NCBI RefSeq assembly: GCF_900104965.1
Contig: NZ_LT629757.1
Coordinates: 1,116,001-1,180,000, forward strand
Length of the DNA stretch: 64,000 bases
Origin: Nocardioides scoriae
Lineage (GTDB): Bacteria > Actinomycetota > Actinomycetes > Propionibacteriales > Nocardioidaceae
Direction: 5' to 3'
Part shown: one piece after another, positions 42,466-51,627 of the stretch
Layout of the letters: each line of letters opens with the position of its first letter
Numbering within the stretch: position 1 is the stretch's first letter
Notes under the pieces: model-generated
Databases searched by the model: none
Seen by the model: only the letters and a program-made list of their open reading frames with translations
What the model was told of the DNA's origin: nothing
Program-made: the position numbers and the translations under genes

Positions 42466-43187
42466 CCACCCGACTGGACGGCGCGGTCGTGCTGGTCACC
42501 GGCGCCAACGGCGGGCTCGGCACCGAGTTCGTCCGACAGGCGCTCGAGCGCGGTGCGACCAGGGTCTACGCCACCGCGAGGACGCCACGAACGTGGGACG
42601 ACGAGCGCGTGGTCCCGCTCCCGCTCGACGTCACCAGCCCTGAGGCGGTGGCGTCCGCTGCCGCCGCGGCGCCGGACGTCACCGTCGTCGTCAACAACGC
42701 CGGGGCGTCCAACGGCGCCGGCGTCCTGGGTGGGTCCGCCGCGCTCCGGGAGATGTTCGAGGTCAACTTCTTCGGCCCGCTCGCGGTCGCCGAGGCCTTC
42801 GCGCCGGTGCTGGCCCGCAACGGCGGCGGCAGCCTGCTCAACGTGCTCTCGGTGCTGTCGTGGCTCGGCACCGGCGACGGCTACAGCGCCTCCAAGGCCG
42901 CCCTGTGGTCGGCCACCAACACCCAGCGGCTCGCCCTGGCCGCCGACGGCACCACGGTGACCGCCCTCCACCTCGGCTACACCGACACCCCCATGACGGC
43001 CGGGCTCGAGGTCGCCAAGAACGACCCGGCCGACGTCGTCCGGCAGGCGTACGACGCGGTCGAGGCCGGCGACCACGAGGTGCTCGCCGACGAGGTCTCC
43101 CGCCACGTCAAGGCGGGCCTCGCCGGTCCGGTCACCACCCTCTACCCCCAGCTCGCATCCAGCACCCATCGGAGGACCACCCCATGA
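42462..43187 (+). CDS. Short-chain dehydrogenase/reductase (rightward operon)
   Basis: A 241-residue SDR with VVLVTGANGGLGTEFVRQAL, VVNNAGASNGAG, NVLSVLSWLG (catalytic Ser) and YSASKAALWS. The ATG at 42462 overlaps the MDR stop by 4 bp and its stop overlaps the hydrolase ATG by 4 bp. This is a different SDR subgroup from the one in the leftward operon (shorter tail). Confidence 0.88.
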   Translation: MTTRLDGAVVLVTGANGGLGTEFVRQALERGATRVYATARTPRTWDDERVVPLPLDVTSPEAVASAAAAAPDVTVVVNNAGASNGAGVLGGSAALREMFEVNFFGPLAVAEAFAPVLARNGGGSLLNVLSVLSWLGTGDGYSASKAALWSATNTQRLALAADGTTVTALHLGYTDTPMTAGLEVAKNDPADVVRQAYDAVEAGDHEVLADEVSRHVKAGLAGPVTTLYPQLASSTHRRTTP

Positions 43188-44053
43188 GCGCCCCGTCCCG
43201 CCGTGACGACCCCGTCGTCACCTCCTACGCCCTCGCCCCGACCCGGACCATCACCGCCGGGGGCGAGACCTTCGCCTACCGCGAGCTCGGCCCCCGCGGC
43301 GGCGTCCCCGTCGTGTTCTTCGTCCACCTGGCCGCGACCCTCGACAACTGGGACCCCCGGATCGTGGACGCGGTCGCCGCCGGGCGCCACGTCATCGCGT
43401 TCGACCAGCTCGGCGTGGGCGGTTCGTCGGGGTCGGTCCCCGACACCATCGAGGCAGCAGCCAAGGACGCGTACACCTTCGTCACGGCGCTGGGCCACGA
43501 CGTCATCGACGTGTTCTCGTTCTCGATGGGCGGCATGATCGCCCAGGACCTCGTGGTCGCCCACCCCACGCTCGTACGACGCCTCGTGCTGACCGGCACC
43601 GGGCCCCGCGGCGGCAAGGACATCGACAAGGTCGCCGGCACGACGTACTACGACATCCTCCGGGCGACGCTGACCCGCTCGGACCCCAAGGAGTTCCTCT
43701 TCTTCCACCGCGACGCCGTCGGCAAGAAGGCTGCCAGGGAGTTCATCGGCCGGCTCGCCGAGCGCACCACGGACCGCGACGCGAAGATCTCCACCAAGGC
43801 GTTCTCGACCCAGCTCAAGGCGATCAAGGCCTACGGCCGGTCCGCCCCCTCCGACCTGTCGGTCATCACCGCGCCGACGCTGATCGCCAACGGTGACCAC
43901 GACCGCATGGTGCCCTCGCCGCTGTCCGAGGACCTGCACCGTCGGATCGAGGGCTCGGAGCTGGTGATCTACCCCAACTCGGGGCACGGCGGCATCTTCC
44001 AGTTCCACGAGCAGTTCGCCCCCGTCGCCGTCCGCTTCCTCGGCCCCGCCTGA
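43184..44053 (+). CDS. Alpha/beta hydrolase (paralogue of the 37824 gene)
   Basis: A 289-residue hydrolase. VVFFVHLAATLDNWDPR forms the oxyanion region, FSFSMGGMIAQ the nucleophile elbow, ANGDHDRMVPSP the acid and NSGHGGIFQFHEQF the His. The ATG at 43184 follows GGAGG. It ends the TetR operon, and its paralogue ends the mirror operon on the other side of the TetR operator. The pair probably share substrate class. Confidence 0.88.
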   Translation: MSAPSRRDDPVVTSYALAPTRTITAGGETFAYRELGPRGGVPVVFFVHLAATLDNWDPRIVDAVAAGRHVIAFDQLGVGGSSGSVPDTIEAAAKDAYTFVTALGHDVIDVFSFSMGGMIAQDLVVAHPTLVRRLVLTGTGPRGGKDIDKVAGTTYYDILRATLTRSDPKEFLFFHRDAVGKKAAREFIGRLAERTTDRDAKISTKAFSTQLKAIKAYGRSAPSDLSVITAPTLIANGDHDRMVPSPLSEDLHRRIEGSELVIYPNSGHGGIFQFHEQFAPVAVRFLGPA

Positions 44054-44149
44054 GCCGGACCGACCCCGCCGGCAGCACGACCGTGGGCACCCGGAGCCAC
44101 CTGACGCGACCCGTGCTCAGAGGTGCACGTATGACGAACTAGCCACCAG

Positions 44150-44640
44150 TCAAACCAGGATCAGCTCGTCTGGCCTCAGAAGCGGCGCCGTCAGACCCAG
44201 CTCACCGAGGACCCGGCCGTCGAGCTCCGCCGGCTCGAGTGCCCGGAACAGTCCTTCTCGACCGTCCTCTGACACCACACCGTCGAGCTGCAGGGCCGGG
44301 TTCGGTGCGTCACCTCGCACCACGCGACCCCACGTAAGTCCCGATCAGCTCGAGCCAGCGTGAGCCCGGCCCATCGGACGACCCGGTGGCGCTCGTGCGG
44401 GTCGACGACGCCGGAGGGCCAGAAGCGGCTGGCGTGCTCCACGATGCCGAGGTCGAGGCGACCACCGCCTCCGCAGCACGACCCGATCTCGAGCCCGGGG
44501 TGACGCTCGAGCAGCGCCCTGATCACGGCGTGGACGGGACGGGTGTGCGCGTGCACCGCCGGCGTGTGCCGTGGCCCACGCCCCAGTGCTGCGACGGGTC
44601 GGTCGTGGTCCCACTTGATCGCGGCCACACGGCGCCATGA
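44150..44640 (-). pseudogene. Decayed alpha-galactosidase (GH36) gene
   Basis: Three frames hold consecutive pieces of one GH36 sequence. Frame 1 (about 44625-44362): IKWDHDR with the catalytic-nucleophile Asp, then HPGLEIGSCCGGGGRLDLGI (SCxxGGGRxDxG is the family signature) and RHRVVRWAGL. Frame 2 (about 44350-44310): LELIGTYVGS, matching PELMGAHVGS. Frame 3, to the TGA at 44150: PALQLDGVVSEDGREGLF and LRPDELILV. The N-terminal two thirds are missing, so there are at least two frameshifts and deletions. From 44641 to 44803 nothing is recognised. It lies beside a sugar-uptake operon. Confidence 0.75.
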
Positions 44641-44803
44641 CCCGGTCCGGGTGTCAGCTGCGCAGAGCGGGCCGACCAGGACGGCGCCGTCCCGTTCGGA
44701 AAGTGCTCGCCGAGGCATTCGCCCTGCTGGATCCCGCGACGCTCCGCTGGCTGCACCGACCGGCGACGCACGGCAGTTGTCGTGACGCCCACCCGGCAGG
44801 CCG

Positions 44804-45763
44804 TCACCGAGGGAGGTCGGCCAGCACCCGGGCGGTGTGGACGTCGGTGATGAGCCGGTGGACCAGGCCGCTGCGCAGGGCCGCGTGGATCGCCGGCGCG
44901 CGCTCCTGACCACCCCCGACGATGGCCGTCACGTCGGGGACCCGGCGCAGCTGGTCGGTGGTGATGGAGATCGAGCGGTCGACCAGGTCCGACGCGACGG
45001 GCCGTCCGTCGGCGTCGAGCACGGTGGAGCAGATGTCCGCGCAGGCGCCCGCCGCGACGATGCTCTGGCGCAGGTCGACCGGGAGCGCGGCGGCCAGTGC
45101 GGACTGGTCCTCGCGCCAGGCCCCGACGCTGACGATCGCCCGGTCGAGGTGGTCGAAGCAGTCGACCGTGGCGGCGACGAACGGATCATCCCGGAGGCGG
45201 CTGGCGGTCTGCGCGCTGTCGACGACCATCGGGACCTGCAGCGCCCTGACCTCGCCGTCGGCACGCTCGGCCATCGTCCGCGCCAGGTCGAGCGAGCTGA
45301 CGCTCAGGTCCGAGGTCGGGATGCTCCCGACGACCTGCACCACCGTGCAGCGCGCCAGGGGCGGCAGCGAGGTCACCATCGCGTGGAGGGTGCGACCCCA
45401 GGCCACCCCGACGACGTCGCCCTCCTCGATGAGGCTGCCCAGCGCGGCGGCGCTGGCCCGCCCCAGCTGCGCGCGGCGGAAGTCCTCAGGTCCGTCGGGC
45501 AGCGTCAGCACCAGCGCCTGTCGGAGGCCGTAGGCGCTGGCGATGGCCAGCGAGAGGTCGAGGTCGACATCGGTCGGGGAGTGGATCTCGAAGGTGACGA
45601 TCCCGCGCTCGACGGCCTCGTCGAGCATCCTGGCGACCTTGAAGCGCGAGACCCCCAGCTCGTCGGCGATCTCGCTCTTGGTGGCCTTCTCCAGGTAGTG
45701 ACGTCGCGCCGCCACGACCATGTTCATGCTGTCCAGCGCGCTGCGGACCATCCCTCGTGGCAT
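44804..45763 (-). CDS. SorC/DeoR-type sugar-binding transcriptional regulator
   Basis: A 319-residue regulator of the SorC family. The N-terminal HTH is AARRHYLEKATKSEIADELGVSRFKVARMLDEAVERGIV; the rest is the NagB-like sugar-phosphate domain, with GDVVGVAWGRTLHAM, VVQVVGSIP and AIVGGGQERAPAIHAALRSGLVHRLITD. The ATG at 45763 follows GGAGGGG; upstream in-frame starts add 18 residues without a ribosome site. It diverges from the ABC sugar importer, whose promoter region contains a perfect palindrome. The inducer is probably a phosphorylated form of the imported sugar. Confidence 0.88.
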   Translation of the reverse strand: MPRGMVRSALDSMNMVVAARRHYLEKATKSEIADELGVSRFKVARMLDEAVERGIVTFEIHSPTDVDLDLSLAIASAYGLRQALVLTLPDGPEDFRRAQLGRASAAALGSLIEEGDVVGVAWGRTLHAMVTSLPPLARCTVVQVVGSIPTSDLSVSSLDLARTMAERADGEVRALQVPMVVDSAQTASRLRDDPFVAATVDCFDHLDRAIVSVGAWREDQSALAAALPVDLRQSIVAAGACADICSTVLDADGRPVASDLVDRSISITTDQLRRVPDVTAIVGGGQERAPAIHAALRSGLVHRLITDVHTARVLADLPR

Positions 45764-45852
45764 CTCGTCCCCCTCCGGTGCGGCGCAAGCGTACGAGCCC
45801 CGACCCCGCGGGCCCACCCGCCCCGTCGGCGGAGGTCGGAACGGCGTGTCCC

Positions 45853-45881
45853 TTGACAGGTCGCTGTGACTGTCGTCATAT
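45853..45881 (+). promoter_or_regulatory. Sigma-70-type promoter of the sugar ABC operon
   Basis: TTGACA (45853-45858), 17 bp, then TCATAT (45876-45881). It is a consensus -35 in an AT-rich patch and would start transcription just upstream of the palindrome at 45906. Confidence 0.65.
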
Positions 45882-45905
45882 TTTGCTGCACGGATGAGAC
45901 GTTAC

Positions 45906-45919
45906 CGCTCATATGAGCG
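45906..45919. promoter_or_regulatory. Perfect 14-bp palindrome, probable SorC operator
   Basis: CGCTCATATGAGCG lies about 20 bp downstream of the expected transcription start and 23 bp before the ATPase ATG at 45942. A repressor bound here would block the operon. Confidence 0.65.
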
Positions 45920-45941
45920 CCTGAACACATCGGACCTCCAC

Positions 45942-46751
45942 ATGACCCACACCTCCCCCTCCTCGCCGGCTCCCAGCACGACCACGGCGTCCGCCCCCGT
46001 GCTGTCGGCCCGCGGCATCACCAAGCACTACGGCCACGTCGCCGCGCTCCGCGGGGTCGACCTCGACATCCACCCCGGAGAGGTCGTCGGACTGGTCGGC
46101 GACAACGGCGCCGGCAAGTCGACCCTCGTCAGCATCCTGTCCGGGGTCGCCCGCCCGACCGAGGGCCAGCTGACCTTCCACGGCGAGCCCATCGAGATGG
46201 GCAGCCCGCAGGAGGCCCGCGAGCTGGGCATCGAGACCGTCTACCAGGACCTGGCGCTGGCGCTCGACCTACCGATCTGGGCCAACCTGTTCCTCGGGCG
46301 CGAGAAGCTCCGGGCGGGCCTCCTGGGTCGGCTCGGCTTCCTCGACCGGGCGGCCATGATCGCCGAGGCCGACACCCAGCTGAAGCTGACCCGCATCCGG
46401 ATGGCGTCGACGCGGTCGCGCGCCGAGGCGCTCTCCGGCGGCCAGCGGCAGGCCATCGCGGTGGCCCGGGCCGTCTCGTGGGGATCCAGGCTGGTGCTCA
46501 TGGACGAGCCCACGGCCGCGCTCGGCGTGGAGCAGCAGCAGCGCGTCGGCGAGCTGGTCACCAACGTCGCAGCCACCGGCCTCCCGGTTCTCATCATCAG
46601 CCACAACCTGCCCCAGGTGCGCGAGCTGTGCGACCGGGTCCTGGTCATGTACCAGGGCCGGATCGCCGCCGACCTCGACCCCAAGGCGACCCCCGTCGAG
46701 GAGATCATCCGCTGGATCACCGGCGCGGCGCAGCGGGAGCTGGCCTCGTGA
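45942..46751 (+). CDS. Sugar ABC transporter ATPase, single nucleotide-binding domain (FrcA-like)
   Basis: A 269-residue ATPase. Walker A GLVGDNGAGKSTLV, signature ALSGGQRQAIAVARA, Walker B LVLMDEPTAALG, and switch His in IISHNLPQ. Ribose/xylose-type importers usually have a double ATPase of near 500 residues; a single domain with ATP-binding residues of the carbohydrate branch matches the fructose FrcA type. The ATG at 45942 is used; an ATG-less extension to 45894 overlaps the palindrome. First gene of the operon ATPase - permease - binding protein - aldolase - kinase. Confidence 0.9.
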   Translation: MTHTSPSSPAPSTTTASAPVLSARGITKHYGHVAALRGVDLDIHPGEVVGLVGDNGAGKSTLVSILSGVARPTEGQLTFHGEPIEMGSPQEARELGIETVYQDLALALDLPIWANLFLGREKLRAGLLGRLGFLDRAAMIAEADTQLKLTRIRMASTRSRAEALSGGQRQAIAVARAVSWGSRLVLMDEPTAALGVEQQQRVGELVTNVAATGLPVLIISHNLPQVRELCDRVLVMYQGRIAADLDPKATPVEEIIRWITGAAQRELAS

Positions 46752-46843
46752 GCACCCTCGACCACACCACCCCTCGTCCGGACCAGCACCCGCACGAGCA
46801 CACCCCACCGCACCCGAGCCGGCCCCCGGAGGACCACACGCAC

Positions 46844-47899
46844 ATGAGCGCCACCACCGACGCGGGACCCACTCCCGACCTCGACCCGCGGTACGCCGCT
46901 CGCCCGGCGAGCCCCTTGCACCGCGCCGTACGCCTGCTCGGTCGCTGGGACGGTGACGTCGCGCGGCTGCTGATCCTGGCGCTGCTCGTCCTCGCCATCG
47001 GCGTCGTCGCCCCGAGCTTCCTGTCCCAGGCGTCGTGGCTGGCCACGTCCCAGTCCACGACGGTGATCATGCTGCTGGCCGTCGGCCAGGCCTTCGTCAT
47101 CGTCACCGGCGGCATCGACCTCTCGGTCGGGGCCGTGCTGGCCTGCTCCTCGATGGGCGCGGCCGTGGTGATGCGCGACCTGTACGCCGCCGGGTCCTCG
47201 CCGACGCAGACCATCGTGGTCGGCTTCGCCGTCGCCCTGGCCCTCGGAGGCCTCTTCGGACTCGTCAACGGGCTGCTCATCACCCGCCTCGGGATCGCCC
47301 CCTTCATCGCGACCCTCGGCATGCTCGGGGTCGGGACCGGCGCCACCAACCTGCTCAGCAACGGCGCCGAGGTGGTCGGGCTGCCGCCCCAGCTCGGCAC
47401 CATCGGCAACGTGGCACACCTCGGGGGCTGGCTGACCGTCCCCGTCCTGGTCACGGCCGTCATCACCGTGGTGGCCGGCCTGGCCCTGGCCCGCACCCGC
47501 TTCGGGCTGCGCACCTACGCCATCGGGAGCAACCCGGGTGCCGCTCGGCGCGCCGGCATCGGGGCCCAGCGGCACCTGCTGCGGATCTACGTCCTCTCGG
47601 GACTCTTGGCCAGCATCGCCGGGATCCTGCTGATGTCCCGCTTCGTGGGCGCCTCGCCGCTGGCGGGCCAGAACACCGAGCTGGCCTCGATCGCCGCCGC
47701 CGTCATCGGCGGGGCCAGCCTGACCGGCGGTCGCGGGACCGTGCTCGGCGCCGCGATCGGCGCCGCCATCACCGGTGTCCTCCAGATCGGGCTCATCCTG
47801 GCCGGCGTCGAGTCGTTCTGGCAGACCGTCGTGATCGGCGTGATCATCCTGCTCGCCGTCTACGCCGACCAGACCCGCTCCCGCGTCGCCGCTCGCTAG
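46844..47899 (+). CDS. Sugar ABC transporter permease (FrcC/RbsC-like)
   Basis: A 351-residue membrane protein with about ten helices and the BPD_transp_2 landmarks VTGGIDLSVGAVLA, NGLLITRLGIAPFIATLG, and YAIGSNPGAARRAGI (the EAA-like ATPase contact). Two starts compete: GTG at 46748, overlapping the ATPase stop, would add 32 residues rich in His and Pro; the ATG at 46844 follows GGAGG (46828-46832) at 11 bases and starts just before the family's usual N-terminus, so I prefer it. Confidence 0.87.
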   Translation: MSATTDAGPTPDLDPRYAARPASPLHRAVRLLGRWDGDVARLLILALLVLAIGVVAPSFLSQASWLATSQSTTVIMLLAVGQAFVIVTGGIDLSVGAVLACSSMGAAVVMRDLYAAGSSPTQTIVVGFAVALALGGLFGLVNGLLITRLGIAPFIATLGMLGVGTGATNLLSNGAEVVGLPPQLGTIGNVAHLGGWLTVPVLVTAVITVVAGLALARTRFGLRTYAIGSNPGAARRAGIGAQRHLLRIYVLSGLLASIAGILLMSRFVGASPLAGQNTELASIAAAVIGGASLTGGRGTVLGAAIGAAITGVLQIGLILAGVESFWQTVVIGVIILLAVYADQTRSRVAAR

Positions 47900-48029
47900 C
47901 GCCCCGACGGGCCGCCTCCCGCGCGCTCCTGCACGCCTCTCGACCGACCCCACCCCGGCCGTCGCCTGCCCGCACGCAGGTGTCCCACCACACCCCACCC
48001 CCGCCCCACCACAGAACAGGACCCGTCCC

Positions 48030-49052
48030 ATGTCACGACCCGACCGCTCGCTCACCACCCGCCTGGCCCGCACGACCGGCGTCCTCGCCCTCTCCACCTG
48101 CCTGGTGGGCACCCTGGCCGCCTGCGGCAGCAGCGCCGACGCCCAGGCCGGCAGCACGGGCAAGGACGGCACCATCTACCTGGTGCCCGGGCTGACCACC
48201 CACCCCGCCTACCGCACCATGTACTGCGGCGCCAAGGCCGAGGCCGACAAGCTCGGCCTCGACCTGGAGTACGCCGGCGCCACCACCTGGGACCCGTCGC
48301 TGCAGATCCCGATCGTGCAGTCCCTGCTGGCCAAGAGCCCGGCCGCCCTGCTGCTCACCCCGACCGACGGGGCTGCCCTCGCCCCGGTCGTGCAGCAGTA
48401 CACCTCCGCCGACATCCCCGTGATCGCGATGGACACCACCCTCGACGACCCGAAGGGGCTCACCTCCCAGATCTCCTCGAGCAACGAGCAGGGCGGCGCC
48501 GCGGCCGCCGACGCCCTGGGCGAGGCCGTCGGTGACAGCGGCACCGTCGCCATCATCAGCGGCGCCCCGGGCGCCTCGACCGACGAGGCCCGCGTGAAGG
48601 GCTTCGTGGACCGCATGAAGTCCGAGCACCCCGGCCTGACGATCCTCGAGCCGCAGTTCTCCAAGTCGGTCGTGGCCACCGCGGAGAGCCAGACCCAGGC
48701 CCTGATGCTCAAGCACCCCGACCTGGTCGGCGTCTTCGGCGTCAACGGCAACTCCGCCACCGGCGCGGCCAACGCGGTCGACAACGGCGGCAAGAAGGGC
48801 GAGATCACCGTCGCCGGGTACGACGCCGAGCCCGCCACCGTCGAGGAGCTCAAGGCCGGCAACATCGCCATCCTGGTCGTGCAGGACTTCGCGACCGAGG
48901 GCAAGCTCGGCGTCCGGTACGCCGCTGCCGCGCTGTCGGGCGACGAGGGCGAGATCGAGAAGCAGGTCGCCCTGAAGAACGTCATCGCCACCACCGACAA
49001 CGCCGACGACCTCGAGATCTCCCGGTACTTCTACGTCGACAAGTGCAGCTGA
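48030..49052 (+). CDS. Sugar-binding lipoprotein of the ABC importer (FrcB/RbsB-like)
   Basis: A 340-residue periplasmic-type sugar receptor. It has a signal peptide with lipobox TLAACGS; Cys32 is the lipidated residue. The mature part is the Peripla_BP_4 fold: ADIPVIAMDTTLDD, SSNEQGGAAAADALGEAVG, GVFGVNGNSATGAANAV and ITVAGYDAEPATVEELKAG. A C-terminal Cys pair with Cys67 (TMYCGAKAEADKLGLD) may form a disulphide. The 130 bp before it hold no gene and are very C-rich on the plus strand. Sugar identity cannot be read. Confidence 0.9.
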   Translation: MSRPDRSLTTRLARTTGVLALSTCLVGTLAACGSSADAQAGSTGKDGTIYLVPGLTTHPAYRTMYCGAKAEADKLGLDLEYAGATTWDPSLQIPIVQSLLAKSPAALLLTPTDGAALAPVVQQYTSADIPVIAMDTTLDDPKGLTSQISSSNEQGGAAAADALGEAVGDSGTVAIISGAPGASTDEARVKGFVDRMKSEHPGLTILEPQFSKSVVATAESQTQALMLKHPDLVGVFGVNGNSATGAANAVDNGGKKGEITVAGYDAEPATVEELKAGNIAILVVQDFATEGKLGVRYAAAALSGDEGEIEKQVALKNVIATTDNADDLEISRYFYVDKCS

Positions 49053-49089
49053 GACCGCCTCCACCCGACGACCAGACCAAGGACTGACG

Positions 49090-49746
49090 ATGCGTCTCTA
49101 CCTCGACACAGCCGACCGCACCGCGGCCGAGTCCCTCCTGTCGACCGGCCTGTTCGCCGGTCTGACCACCAACCCCACCATCCTCGACCGCGCCGGCCTC
49201 GGGGTCGGCGACATCGAGGACGTCTCGAAGTGGGCCCGCGCTGCCGGCGCCGCCGAGATCTTCTTCCAGGCGTGGGGCAGCACCACCGACGAGCTCGTCG
49301 ACTGCGGCCACCGACTCCGCGACCTCGGGCAGGACGTGGTGGTGAAGGTGCCGGCGACCCGTGCCGGCACCGCGGCCCTGGCCGCGCTCGCCGCCGAGGG
49401 GATCCCCACGCTGCTGACGGCCGTCTACTCACCCGTGCAGGTGATGCTGGCAGCAGCAGCCGGCGCGGACTACGTGGCTCCCTACCTGGGCAAGCTCGAC
49501 GAGAACGGCTTCGACGGTCTCGGCACGGTCGTGGCGATGCAGGAGGTGCTGGCCTCCTCCGAGGCCACCACCCGGATCCTGCTCGCGAGCATCCGGTCCG
49601 TGAGCGCCATGGTGAGCCTCGCCCGGGCAGGTGTGGACTGCTTCACCATGGGAGCACCTCTGGCCGAGCAGATGTTCGTCGACGACCAGACCGCTCGCGC
49701 GGTCGAGGTCTTCGACCAGGTCGTCGCCTCGGGTCTGGGGCAGTGA
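49090..49746 (+). CDS. Fructose-6-phosphate aldolase / small transaldolase family enzyme
   Basis: A 218-residue class I aldolase of the FSA/TalC subfamily. LYLDTADRTAAESLL and GLTTNPTIL start the barrel; the Schiff-base Lys is Lys86 in VVVKVPAT, at the same place as Lys85 of E. coli FSA. GADYVAPYLGKLDENG and ASIRSVSAMVSLARAGVDCFTMG are also conserved. It would cleave or make a ketose phosphate with dihydroxyacetone or glyceraldehyde-3-phosphate. Encoded between the importer and the kinase, so it likely acts on the kinase product or a related ketose. Confidence 0.87.
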   Translation: MRLYLDTADRTAAESLLSTGLFAGLTTNPTILDRAGLGVGDIEDVSKWARAAGAAEIFFQAWGSTTDELVDCGHRLRDLGQDVVVKVPATRAGTAALAALAAEGIPTLLTAVYSPVQVMLAAAAGADYVAPYLGKLDENGFDGLGTVVAMQEVLASSEATTRILLASIRSVSAMVSLARAGVDCFTMGAPLAEQMFVDDQTARAVEVFDQVVASGLGQ

Positions 49747-51233
49747 CCCCGCCGGACCAGCCGGGGACGCTGCTGGGCATCGACCTGGGCACCGCCTCGG
49801 TCAAGGTCGTGCTCACCGACACCGAGGGACGTCCGCTCGTCCAGGCCCAGCGGGCCTACGACGTGGACCACCCCCGGACCGGCTGGTCCGAGACCGCGCC
49901 GCAGCACTGGTGGGAGGCCGTGGGGCAGGCCGTCCGCGAGGTCGCGGCCCACCGACCCGGGCGACCGCTGGCCCTAGGGCTCTCGGGTCAGATGCACGGC
50001 GTCGTGCTCACGGCCGATGACCACGAGCCGGTGCGACCCGCCGTGCTCTGGTCCGACTCCCGCGCCGCGCCCGAGACCGCGGCGTACGACACCCTCCCGG
50101 CGACCGTGCGCGCTCGGCTGGCCAACCCGGTCGTCCCCGGCATGGCGGGCCCCCAGCTGTCCTGGGTGGCCCGCCACGAGCCCGACCTCATGTCCCGGGC
50201 GCGGTGGGCGCTGCAGCCCAAGGACTGGCTGCGGCTCCGGCTGACCGGGATCGTCGCCACCGAGCCGAGCGACGCGTCGGGCACCCTGCTCTGGGACGTC
50301 GTGGGTGAGCGCTGGGACCCCGACGTGGTCTCCGCGCTCAGCCTCGACCTCGGCCTGCTCCCCCCGGTCCTGCGCTCGGGTGGCGCCTTCGCGGGCGCCC
50401 TGACGACGACTGCCGCGGAGCACCTCGGGCTCCCTCCCGGCATCCCGGTCGCGGCGGGCGGCGCCGACACGGCCGTCGCGCTGCTCGGCACGCGGCTCTC
50501 GGAGCCGGGCAGCGTCCAGCTGACCATCGGCACGGGCGTCCAGCTCGTGACCCCCCTCGCCGAGCTGCCCACCCCGCTCCCCCGGCGGCCTCTCACCCAC
50601 ACCTACCGCACCGTCGACGAGCACGGCTGGTACGCCATGGCCGCCAGCATCAACGGCGGCTCGACGCTGGCCTGGGTGTGCCAGGTCCTGGGCATGTCGT
50701 GGCCCGAGCTCTACGCCACCGCCGCGCTGCCGGCCCACGACGACGACCCCCTGTTCCTCCCCCACCTGCACGGAGAGCGGACCGCGCCGACGTCGCAGCC
50801 CCTGCTCGGGGCCTGGACCGGTCTCAGCCCCAGGCACGACCGCGCGCGTCTGGCGCGCGCCGCGCTCGAGGGCGTGGCCATCGCCGTCCACGAGGCGGCC
50901 CGCAGCCTGTCGCTGCCCGCGAGCGCCGAACCAGTGCGGCTGGCCGGCGGCGGCACCGTCGCACCCGCGTGGCGGCAGCTGCTCGCGGACGCGCTCGGTC
51001 GTCCGCTCGACGCGGTCGACACGCCCGGTGCCTCGGGGCTCGGCGCGGCTCTCCTCGCGGGACGCGCCATCGGCGTCGAGGTGCTCCCGCCCTCCCCCGC
51101 GCCACGTCCCCACGCGGCTGAGCCACGCCGGGAGGACACCGAGCGCCTGGCAGAGCGCGCAGCCCGCTGGCGCCGGCAGGCTCTCGCCCTGCAACGGTCC
51201 GGCGTCGAGTCCCCCGCGCCACCCGTGTCCTGA
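49743..51233 (+). CDS. FGGY-family carbohydrate kinase (xylulokinase-like)
   Basis: A 496-residue sugar kinase. LLGIDLGTASVKVVLTD is the phosphate-1 motif, LGLSGQMHGVVL is the xylulokinase-type substrate motif with its SGQMHG, and AVLWSDSRA, PKDWLRLRLTG and the ATP-binding GSVQLTIGTGVQLV follow. The GTG at 49743 overlaps the aldolase stop by 4 bp. Being closest to D-xylulose kinases, it points to a ketopentose or ketohexose as the imported or derived sugar. The last 40 residues are Arg/Ala/Pro-rich. Confidence 0.9.
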   Translation: MTPPDQPGTLLGIDLGTASVKVVLTDTEGRPLVQAQRAYDVDHPRTGWSETAPQHWWEAVGQAVREVAAHRPGRPLALGLSGQMHGVVLTADDHEPVRPAVLWSDSRAAPETAAYDTLPATVRARLANPVVPGMAGPQLSWVARHEPDLMSRARWALQPKDWLRLRLTGIVATEPSDASGTLLWDVVGERWDPDVVSALSLDLGLLPPVLRSGGAFAGALTTTAAEHLGLPPGIPVAAGGADTAVALLGTRLSEPGSVQLTIGTGVQLVTPLAELPTPLPRRPLTHTYRTVDEHGWYAMAASINGGSTLAWVCQVLGMSWPELYATAALPAHDDDPLFLPHLHGERTAPTSQPLLGAWTGLSPRHDRARLARAALEGVAIAVHEAARSLSLPASAEPVRLAGGGTVAPAWRQLLADALGRPLDAVDTPGASGLGAALLAGRAIGVEVLPPSPAPRPHAAEPRREDTERLAERAARWRRQALALQRSGVESPAPPVS

Positions 51234-51600
51234 CCGGGGTCGTGCCCTGCGAGCGCCGAGCGGGACGTGTCGACCGGAGGCCAGAAGCGCGTGTCCGAAG
51301 AATGATGAAGGGCCGCAGTGCCGGGCCCAGGCGTTGCGTCCGAGCGGGGACTTGGGCTCCCTGGACAACCGCAGTTCCCCCGACTGAGGGCGACGAAACA
51401 TCCGCCATCTCCTGGTTGCCTCGTACATCTGAGGGCTCCCGAGGGTGCGGCATCGTGGTCTGGTGCGTCACCGCGGGTGTGCGCGAGTGGCGTCACGCGC
51501 AAACGATGGCAGCTCGTCGTGGCGAGGTCAGCCCAGCTCGCGTGGGCCGACGCGACTCGATGCAGGCCCGCACTCACACCAGTGGTGAGGGCGACCTGAC
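51234..51600. other. Intergenic region without a recognisable gene
   Basis: 367 bp after the sugar kinase. Open frames exist on both strands but none has a domain, the codon bias of neighbours or a ribosome site. No terminator with a strong stem is evident. Confidence 0.5.
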
Positions 51601-51627
51601 GTGACCGGGAAGGGGGCGTTGGGACGC

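Noticed and set aside
46748-46843. His/Pro-rich N-terminal extension of the sugar permease as a metal sensor
   Set aside because: An ATG with GGAGG at 46844 starts at the usual place for the family; the extension is probably untranslated.
51242-51604. A 120-residue plus-strand open frame after the sugar kinase
   Set aside because: No ribosome site, no domain, and codon use unlike neighbouring genes.
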